This document shows, piece after piece, positions 1 through 5,026 of a stretch of 21,768 nt of DNA. The stretch spans positions 1 through 21,768 of IMG/VR virus record IMGVR_UViG_3300026512_000684; one strand, written 5' to 3'. This stretch comes from a virus. Below the pieces are notes generated by a model, which worked only from the letters and a program-made list of their open reading frames with translations, had not been told where the DNA came from and searched no databases. Each line of letters starts with the position of its first letter. Within the stretch, counting starts at the first letter, position 1. The translations under genes and the position numbers were made by a program.

Positions 1-571
1 ACTTGATAAAATGAGAGAATTAAATGAGTATGATTTAGATTTTCATGAGTTATCAGAAAAGTTTAAATTAGTTAATCATCTTGTTATTACTGGAGGGGAA
101 CCTACGTTATATATTGACCATATAGTATCTCTATTCAAGTTCTTGTCATTTGACTTAGATATGACTAATTCTACGATTGAAATTGAAACTAATGGATATC
201 AGCTTCCTGAATTGCTTGCTAATATCCCTTCAGATTTTCTTCTTCTCATATCCAGATTTCAGGTAAATTATAGTCCCAAGTCTTATAAGATAGAAGAAGT
301 GGTGAATTTATTTGATTCTATCAATAAGTATCGAATAGATTGTTATGAAGATTATATTTGTATCAAGGTAGTAACGTGGGATCATCCAAAGGTAGAAAGA
401 TTTATTGATGATCTGGATAAAATTTCTTTTCCAAATGAGAATATTTGGTTGATGCCTTGGGGTTCCACTATAAATGAATTGCAAAGTTCCTTTCCATGTA
501 CTTTCAGGTTGGCCTGTAAATATGGATTTAGAGTCAGTCCAAGATTACACATTATGGTGGATTGCCTCTAG
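1..571 (+). CDS. queE: QueE-like radical SAM protein (7-carboxy-7-deazaguanine synthase family), 5' end outside window
   Basis: The frame is open to the left edge, with L-D-K in frame before the first Met at 11, so the N-terminus and the CX3CX2C cluster motif lie outside the window. What remains has the radical SAM GGEP motif (ITGGEPTLY, about residues 27-35 from that Met), an ETNG strand further on, and a C-terminus with the SPRLHI sequence typical of QueE. QueE converts 6-carboxy-tetrahydropterin to 7-carboxy-7-deazaguanine, the precursor of preQ0. In phages this pathway often supplies 7-deazaguanine DNA modifications that resist host restriction; that role is inferred, since no other pathway gene is visible. 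Stop TAG at 569-571, followed by a hairpin. Another radical SAM enzyme of similar fold is possible, but the C-terminal motif favours QueE. Confidence 0.72.
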   Translation, partial: LDKMRELNEYDLDFHELSEKFKLVNHLVITGGEPTLYIDHIVSLFKFLSFDLDMTNSTIEIETNGYQLPELLANIPSDFLLLISRFQVNYSPKSYKIEEVVNLFDSINKYRIDCYEDYICIKVVTWDHPKVERFIDDLDKISFPNENIWLMPWGSTINELQSSFPCTFRLACKYGFRVSPRLHIMVDCL

Positions 572-580
572 ACTAATATA

Positions 581-612
581 TAGGGCTGATGATTAACTCA
601 CCAGCCCTATTG
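581..612 (+). terminator. Hairpin after the QueE-like gene
   Basis: Perfect 8-base stem TAGGGCTG (581-588) / CAGCCCTA (602-609) with a 13-base loop, starting 9 bases after the stop codon. The tract after the stem is only mildly T-rich, so termination may be weak, but position and stem suit the end of the upstream transcript. Confidence 0.5.
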
Positions 613-846
613 ATTTGAAAAAATGATTTTTTGGATCATATCACTATCTCTCCACCTGAATTGATTGACGTTTGCATATCACCTATATTCTCATTGTGAC
701 ACACCTAGGTTATTAATTCTACTTTCTTATATTATACATTCATACAATGAGATTTGGTTGAGATCATGTTTTTGAAATATTTCAATGGATTATTTTTATA
801 AAATCTTGTGGCTTACATTGGGTATAGTTTTTGAGTTGGTTATGTG

Positions 847-945
847 TTCAAATCCTTATGCGAGACAATGATAACACCGGTGAGATGACGTTTTAATCAA
901 TTTTACATATTATCATACCTGATTTTTAAGAAACTGGGTGAGAAA
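847..945 (+). repeat. Intergenic repeat, copy 1
   Basis: First of three same-orientation copies of a ~100-base unit (others at 2071-2168 and 2231-2332). It begins TTCAAATC, carries GCGAGACA and GAGATGACG, then TTTACATATTATCAT, and ends in GGGTGAGAA. About 43 consecutive bases of its right half (from TTTACAT to GAGAA) are identical in copy 2. The left half is more diverged, with ACACCGGTGAGATG replacing the form seen in copies 2 and 3. Confidence 0.8.
885..913 (+). promoter_or_regulatory. Promoter-like element in repeat copy 1
   Basis: ATGACG (885-890) and TATTAT (908-913) are separated by exactly 17 bases. The same two hexamers and spacing recur in repeat copies 2 and 3, although the spacer bases differ in part. 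Conserved spacing suggests a rightward promoter, with transcription starting around 919-921. Confidence 0.45.
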
Positions 946-1191
946 CTAAAATCTCGTTGTGTGATGATTGGCATCGGGTGAGTCTGGATTTTTTATTTTT
1001 ATAATCAGGTTTGATATCTTAGAATTATGATTACTGGTCAGTATCTGATTCAGGAATAAATCTCCAATAATTTCAATAAGTTAGAAAATTTTTAATAATT
1101 TTAAATAGTTAGACAAAATTAATTTTTTAAAAATTATTTATAAATTGTTGGAATTATTTAATTTTTATTTTAAATTTTTTTAATTTTTAAC

Positions 1192-1220
1192 TTGACAAGT
1201 TTTTTATTTTTTATTATATT
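1192..1220 (+). promoter_or_regulatory. Sigma-A-type promoter of the 1276 gene
   Basis: TTGACA (1192-1197), 17 bases, TATATT (1215-1220), preceded by an A/T tract resembling an UP element. The stretch from the A/T tract through TTGACAAGT to TTATTATATTAAT closely resembles the promoter before the sigma-like gene (17314-17345). The AGGAGG of the next gene lies about 45 bases downstream. Confidence 0.75.
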
Positions 1221-1275
1221 AATAATTAAGTTAAGGCAATAATAATAAATTAAAAATTTAAAAGGAGGTTTGGTT

Positions 1276-1842
1276 ATGAGGATTATAAGAAGAGAAGTAA
1301 AAGAAATAGTTGAAGAGGTATTAAATAGAAGTGATAGTAAGAAAGGAATTATTGTGGAATTGGTTAATGATGAAGTTATTGTTATAAAGGATAATGGCAG
1401 GTATGATTTGAGGATGGCGGACGAAAGGGTTAAAGGTGAAATGAGATTTGAGAATATTAAATGTTTTGATTTTGAGAGTGAGTTTTGGAATTGGTTTAGA
1501 AATTGGTATGATAGTGGAAAGTATAAAGAGTATGAAGGAGAGGAATTTGTGACAATAGAGGAAATTATAGAAAAAATTGAGAATAATAAAGGAAAAGGAA
1601 TTTTAATAAGTGTGAATAATAAAGAAGTTAAATTTATAAAAGAATTATTGGCGGATGGATATAGATTTTATAAAGAAATGACATTATGGACGGATAGTGG
1701 AAAAGATAATGAATTGGAAAATTGTAAAAATATTGAAGAGGTTATAAATAAATTAATAGATGAAAGAAAGGAAGTTTATTATTTTGAAAATTATAAAGAT
1801 TTTGTGAAGTGGGTTGTAAATTATTGGAATTATTTAAAATAG
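1276..1842 (+). CDS. Orphan AT-rich protein with two similar halves, unknown function
   Basis: The start is taken at ATG 1276, seven bases after AAAGGAGG (1261-1268). A TTG two codons upstream sits against that site and is unlikely. The product is 188 residues, acidic/lysine-rich, with no signal peptide or membrane segment and no family I recognise. The two halves look related: EIVEEV...KKGIIVEL..DEVIVI near the N-terminus resembles EIIEKI...GKGILISV..KEVKFI after residue 95, and each half ends in an aromatic segment (FWNWFRNWY; FVKWVVNYW). Base composition and AGA/ATA/AAT-heavy codon use are more extreme than in neighbouring genes. With its own promoter and terminator it looks like a self-contained accessory cassette. 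Confidence 0.85.
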   Translation: MRIIRREVKEIVEEVLNRSDSKKGIIVELVNDEVIVIKDNGRYDLRMADERVKGEMRFENIKCFDFESEFWNWFRNWYDSGKYKEYEGEEFVTIEEIIEKIENNKGKGILISVNNKEVKFIKELLADGYRFYKEMTLWTDSGKDNELENCKNIEEVINKLIDERKEVYYFENYKDFVKWVVNYWNYLK

Positions 1843-1868
1843 CAAAAAATTAAATAATTTTAAATATT

Positions 1869-1910
1869 TGCCATGTCTAATTTAAATATTAGGCATGGCA
1901 TTTTTATTTT
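1869..1910 (+). terminator. Strong intrinsic terminator of the 1276 gene
   Basis: TGCCATG (1869-1875) pairs with CATGGCA (1894-1900). The stem continues through a T-G wobble and CTAAT/ATTAG, with a short AT loop, and is followed directly by TTTTTATTTT. It lies about 26 bases after the stop codon. Confidence 0.9.
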
Positions 1911-1978
1911 ATAAATTATTGAAATTGTTAAAAATTTGTTTCAATTTAAATAAGTCTTTGAAATTATTGGAAATTTGA

Positions 1979-1997
1979 CTCTGAATCAGATTCAGAG
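1979..1997. promoter_or_regulatory. Palindrome, possible operator
   Basis: CTCTGAATC (1979-1987) and GATTCAGAG (1989-1997) are perfect inverted repeats around a single A. A one-base centre cannot form a normal RNA hairpin, so a dimeric DNA-binding protein is the likelier reader. It lies about 130 bases before the repeat-copy-2 promoter-like element. Confidence 0.4.
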
Positions 1998-2070
1998 GTT
2001 CAATTTGTTTTAATGCCTTCAATATTAATTATTATCAATTTAAATATCTTCAATTGTCCTCTGCCTTATT

Positions 2071-2168
2071 TTCAAATCACCGTCTGAGACATTGAGATCT
2101 TGACGAGATGACATTTTTATGATGTTTACATATTATCATACCTGATTTTTAAGAAACTGGGTGAGAAT
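2071..2168 (+). repeat. Intergenic repeat, copy 2
   Basis: Starts TTCAAATCACC. It shares with copy 3 about 35 consecutive bases running from GAGACATTGAGATC to GACATTTTTAT, and shares with copy 1 the run from TTTACAT to GGGTGAGAA. It therefore bridges the other two copies. Confidence 0.85.
2108..2136 (+). promoter_or_regulatory. Promoter-like element in repeat copy 2
   Basis: ATGACA (2108-2113), 17 bases, TATTAT (2131-2136), with the same spacing as in the other two copies. A TTGACG seven bases upstream (2100-2105) would be wrongly spaced for this -10. Confidence 0.45.
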
Positions 2169-2230
2169 GAAAGATATCATTGTCTGATAACCAGATTTAA
2201 TTTCTACCTTGATAATTATCTCCATCCTGC

Positions 2231-2332
2231 TTTCAAATCACCATGCGAGACATTGAGATCTTGACGAGATGACATTTTTATTACGTTTACATATTATCAT
2301 TCAGATTGGGTTTTAAAATTAGGTGAGAGTGA
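2231..2332 (+). repeat. Intergenic repeat, copy 3
   Basis: Starts 160 bases after copy 2. The left half (TTCAAATCACC, GCGAGACATTGAGATC, GACATTTTTAT) is nearly the same as copy 2. The part after TTTACATATTATCAT is diverged but keeps GGTGAGAG, followed by a small TGAGA/TCTCA inverted repeat that reaches the end of the leftward gene. Confidence 0.8.
2269..2297 (+). promoter_or_regulatory. Promoter-like element in repeat copy 3
   Basis: ATGACA (2269-2274), 17 bases, TATTAT (2292-2297). If active, its transcript would start near 2304 and run antisense into the 3' end of the metalloprotease gene at 2338. Confidence 0.4.
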
Positions 2333-2337
2333 ATATC

Positions 2338-2904
2338 TCATATTTTCTTGTTTTGATAAATATCTAACCTAACTCTTGCAATATGAGATGATACTCCAAA
2401 TACATCACTGATTAATCCAGGTGTCAATTTCTCTTCTTGTTCAGATAAATCATCAAGAATCCTTTCAGGTACTAGAAATCCTATAGCAAAACAATCAGCT
2501 TCCTTCTCTAATTGCCCTTTTCCATGTTTACTAGCCCACACTTTAAATTTTTGTTTGACTACTGCATGCAATATGTAATGTCCAAATTCATGAGCTAGTG
2601 TATACATATCTCTTATGGGAGAGGTATATTCAGGAAGAAATATATCAAAATTGTTTTTTGAATGGATGAATACTGTTCCTTCAATGTTGTTGTAGCTATA
2701 TACCCCTAATGTATGTATCTTGCCTCCAACCTCCTTAATGATATCAAACATGTTAACCCTAGCTATAGGATTATCAACTAGTTTCATGTGAAGGTTGGAG
2801 GCAAACCTGATAATTACTTGTTCTGATTTACATAAAGGAGAACAATATGAATAAGTATTCAACCATTCATTAGATTTTTTGATTAAGCTAAGTTGAGACT
2901 CCAT
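2338..2904 (-). CDS. ImmA/IrrE-family zinc metallopeptidase
   Basis: 188 residues. The zinc motif is HEFGH at residues 105-109, with a downstream EKEADCFA segment (133-140) that supplies the third ligand. This HExxH plus EAD..A pattern is characteristic of ImmA/IrrE (DUF955) proteases, which cleave phage repressors or stress regulators. The helix-turn-helix domain fused in some relatives is absent; the C-terminal 40 residues resemble the short ImmA tail. The start lies two bases after the stop of the PRPP-synthetase-like gene and no clear ribosome binding site is visible, so translation is probably coupled. The target is unknown; no recognisable repressor gene is adjacent. It could act on a host regulator or a defence protein. 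Confidence 0.88.
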   Translation of the reverse strand: MESQLSLIKKSNEWLNTYSYCSPLCKSEQVIIRFASNLHMKLVDNPIARVNMFDIIKEVGGKIHTLGVYSYNNIEGTVFIHSKNNFDIFLPEYTSPIRDMYTLAHEFGHYILHAVVKQKFKVWASKHGKGQLEKEADCFAIGFLVPERILDDLSEQEEKLTPGLISDVFGVSSHIARVRLDIYQNKKI

Positions 2905-2906
2905 GT

Positions 2907-4094
2907 TTACTTAGGAATAGAAGCTAGGTTAATTGCTTTTTTTACCTCTTCTATGTCCTCGATGTTTTTCACTCTTATTGTCATTCTACTTGTTTTTAAT
3001 CCACATGATGGACAAACAAGCCTACATCTATGTAACTCTCCCTTTCCTGGAGTTATATGAATTTCAGTGGGATAATTACACATTAAGCATGGATGGTCTT
3101 CGTGTGTTCCAATTACTTTTTCTTCTTTTTTCTCACCATCAGGATCGGTTATATCAACATATTCAATATCTCCTGTATAACCTTCATCCCATAAATCATG
3201 TAAGGCAGCTCCTGAAAAACAGGATTCTATAACTTGACGCAAAAAATGACCTGAAGGTGCATAATTTGTGTAATATGGAACTTTGATGTTCCAAGGTAAT
3301 GTGTCACTTACCCATATTGCAACATTTTTGAATTTTTCTTCACTTCCTTTAGGAAATACTCCATGCACCCCACATAATATAACTTTTCTTGGTTCTTTAC
3401 TTAAAACTTTTTGCCAGCAATCATATATTGTATCATTGTGGTCTACCATATCATTATATATGACTATTGTCTTATCTTTTATCCGCCCCCTGATTGTTTT
3501 TTCTTTGGCTTTTTTAGGATATAAAATAAAATTTTCAATCCCTGCTAGTTCTGCAAACTGTAATGCAGGTTCTACTACATTTTCCCTTGCTGCACATACT
3601 ACCCAATCTTTGTTAGGCATATAAAAATCCTTAAAATATCTAGCGAGCAAAGGAACTATAGACATGTGCACTACAGGTAAATTAAATGCAAGTGAGGAAT
3701 CCCTTGAATGCATATCAAATACTATCAACCTATCTATCTTTGCTTGTTCTAATAATGAGGCTACAACCTTTAATCCAATAGCTGATGCTTCTGTAAATAA
3801 TTTGTCTGACCTTGTATAAGGAAAATAAGGTGTTAATACTGTAATAGACGCAGCCCCTCCCCTCTTCAAAGAATCAATTGCAATTAATAACTCAAGTAAA
3901 TGATCATTAGGACGATAACATGATTGAACAACTATTATTTCTTTTCCTTTTACAGATTCTTGTGGTTCAAATCTAGCCTCTCCATCGGAATGAAATCCAT
4001 TGATACATTTTAAAATCACCTTATCACTCATTAATTTATTGATCCCTAGATGTCTTGCACCTGATAATAATACAATTTTTTGTAGTGATGCCAT
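2907..4094 (-). CDS. prs: Divergent ribose-phosphate pyrophosphokinase (PRPP synthetase family) with C-terminal zinc ribbon
   Basis: 395 residues, against about 315 for bacterial Prs. Residues 35-160 follow Prs closely: SDGEARF (36-42), DSLKRGGA (74-81), PYFPYTRSDK (89-98), and FDMHS (126-130) with the ATP-site histidine. The C-terminal part keeps a phosphoribosyltransferase-type strand (IVIYNDMVDHNDT, 210-222), but the usual DDxxDTxGT loop that holds the 5'-phosphate of ribose 5-phosphate reads NDMVDHNDT. After residue 330 comes an extension with C336/C339 and C361/C364, a zinc ribbon not found in ordinary Prs. Canonical Prs makes PRPP from ATP and ribose 5-phosphate; the altered loop leaves the substrate open. 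ATG 4094 follows AAGGAGG. The preceding 34-residue gene ends one base upstream, and the metalloprotease gene follows. Confidence 0.82.
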   Translation of the reverse strand: MASLQKIVLLSGARHLGINKLMSDKVILKCINGFHSDGEARFEPQESVKGKEIIVVQSCYRPNDHLLELLIAIDSLKRGGAASITVLTPYFPYTRSDKLFTEASAIGLKVVASLLEQAKIDRLIVFDMHSRDSSLAFNLPVVHMSIVPLLARYFKDFYMPNKDWVVCAARENVVEPALQFAELAGIENFILYPKKAKEKTIRGRIKDKTIVIYNDMVDHNDTIYDCWQKVLSKEPRKVILCGVHGVFPKGSEEKFKNVAIWVSDTLPWNIKVPYYTNYAPSGHFLRQVIESCFSGAALHDLWDEGYTGDIEYVDITDPDGEKKEEKVIGTHEDHPCLMCNYPTEIHITPGKGELHRCRLVCPSCGLKTSRMTIRVKNIEDIEEVKKAINLASIPK

Positions 4095-4095
4095 A

Positions 4096-4200
4096 CTAAT
4101 TCCTCCTTACTTTTTTCTTTCTTCTATTATTACATGGACAAGGAGCATACGGTCTCCTCACCCTTTTCTTCCTGTTTTTGCTTATAATTGCCCTTTTCAT
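4096..4200 (-). CDS. 34-residue basic peptide with CPC motif
   Basis: ATG at 4200 has GAGGTG about eight bases upstream. The frame runs 34 codons to a TAG that ends one base before the PRPP-synthetase-like start, and its last codons contain that gene's AAGGAGG. The product is rich in Arg and Lys with a central APCPC. It contains no hydrophobic segment. Tight coupling and a good ribosome binding site support a real gene; it could also act only as a translated leader. Function unknown. Confidence 0.55.
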   Translation of the reverse strand: MKRAIISKNRKKRVRRPYAPCPCNNRRKKKVRRN

Positions 4201-4218
4201 GATATCCACACCTCTTTT

Positions 4219-4869
4219 TTATTTATGTTTTTCTAAAAACCATTCCAGTATGAAAAAATGTTTACATCTTATTTTCAAATTGCTCCTTTTTAATAGTGCA
4301 TGTGCATTATATTTTTTAAAGAATGAACAGGAGCATGAAAAATTAGGATCTATACTAACTTTATATTTTTTCTTATTGTGTTTATTGATAATTATGAAAG
4401 TTTTATGGGTTAATTGTTTTATTATACAGTTCTCTCTTTCTTGTTTTGCCTGTGCTATTATTTGATTCTCTACATGTTCTACAAACGCTCTATGACATAC
4501 AGGATCTGCTATATTTTTATCCCTAGGTATCCATTCAACTATGATATCCAATCCTTGACACTCTTCATGAGCTTCAATGAAATAATCTAATAGATGTTCT
4601 TTATTAATCTTCCATTTTTCATTAAATTGGTTTACTACTAACTGGCTATCGCCTAATATCTTAACATTATCCCATCCAAGTTTTTTTGCTATTCGTATTG
4701 CCTCGACAAGTCCTGCCCATTCTGCTATATTATTAGTTCCTTGTTCATCAACAACACCCCATTTTTTCTTGATTATATTACCGTTACTTGTTGCAACAAC
4801 ACCAAAGCAAGCAATTCCCCCAGGATTTTTAGGTAAACATGCACCATCAAAATATATGATTTTGGACAT
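4219..4869 (-). CDS. RNase H (type I fold) fused to a SWIM-type zinc finger
   Basis: 216 residues from ATG 4869. A GTG four codons upstream overlaps the AAAAGGAG site and is less likely. Residues 1-130 are an RNase HI domain with the catalytic acids D8 (YFDGA), E50 (NNIAEWAGL), D74 (LGDSQ) and D122 (NIADPVCH). It degrades the RNA strand of RNA-DNA hybrids, for example primers or R-loops during phage replication. Residues 145-216 are an extension with CSC at 179-181 and CKH at 202-204, matching the SWIM zinc-finger pattern CxC...CxH, likely for nucleic-acid or protein binding. It lies between a terminator upstream and the small basic peptide gene downstream. RNase H assignment is firm; the SWIM assignment is from the motif only. 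Confidence 0.88.
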   Translation of the reverse strand: MSKIIYFDGACLPKNPGGIACFGVVATSNGNIIKKKWGVVDEQGTNNIAEWAGLVEAIRIAKKLGWDNVKILGDSQLVVNQFNEKWKINKEHLLDYFIEAHEECQGLDIIVEWIPRDKNIADPVCHRAFVEHVENQIIAQAKQERENCIIKQLTHKTFIIINKHNKKKYKVSIDPNFSCSCSFFKKYNAHALLKRSNLKIRCKHFFILEWFLEKHK

Positions 4870-4960
4870 AATTAAATACACTCCTTTTCTTAAATTAAGT
4901 GATATTTTAAATTTTAAGATAACAACTTAATTTTAGAAACTATGTTTTCTTAACATAACA

Positions 4961-4993
4961 AACCTGCAAGACATTTTTCATGTCCTGCAGGTT
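4961..4993 (-). terminator. Terminator after the AAA ATPase gene
   Basis: AACCTGCA (4961-4968) pairs with TGCAGGTT (4986-4993), and GACAT (4970-4974) pairs with ATGTC (4980-4984), around a 5-base loop. The single non-Watson-Crick position is G-U in leftward RNA but A-C in rightward RNA, which supports a leftward terminator. It lies 33 bases beyond the stop of the ATPase gene. The T-tract after the stem is short. Confidence 0.7.
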
Positions 4994-5026
4994 AATATAT
5001 ATTGGGAAATGAAGGAGAGGAGATGG

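Larger units (their letters stand above)
572..1275. other. Gene-poor regulatory stretch, 704 bases
   Basis: No convincing ORF with a ribosome binding site was found on either strand. It holds the QueE-gene hairpin, repeat copy 1 (847-945) with its promoter-like element, an extremely AT-rich tract from about 1075, and the sigma-A-like promoter at 1192-1220 that serves the next gene. No tRNA fold could be supported. Confidence 0.6.
1843..2337. other. Gene-poor stretch with repeats and a palindrome, 495 bases
   Basis: No supported gene on either strand. It contains the terminator of the 1276 gene, a perfect 9+1+9 palindrome (1979-1997) and repeat copies 2 and 3 with their promoter-like elements. 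It lies between the rightward 1276 gene and the 3' end of the leftward metalloprotease gene, so any transcript started in copies 2 or 3 would run antisense to that gene. Confidence 0.6.

Noticed and set aside
847-870. GTTCAAATCC resembling a tRNA T-loop
   Set aside because: No T-stem, anticodon arm or acceptor stem can be formed around it, and the same bases recur in the repeat copies without tRNA context.
847-2332. CRISPR array or origin iterons
   Set aside because: Three long, unevenly spaced copies lack regular spacers, and iterons would be shorter and tandem; no Cas or initiator gene is adjacent.
2933-4465. Rightward open frames opposite the Prs-like and RNase H genes
   Set aside because: Hydrophobic shadow translations without ribosome sites; the leftward frames carry clear domains.
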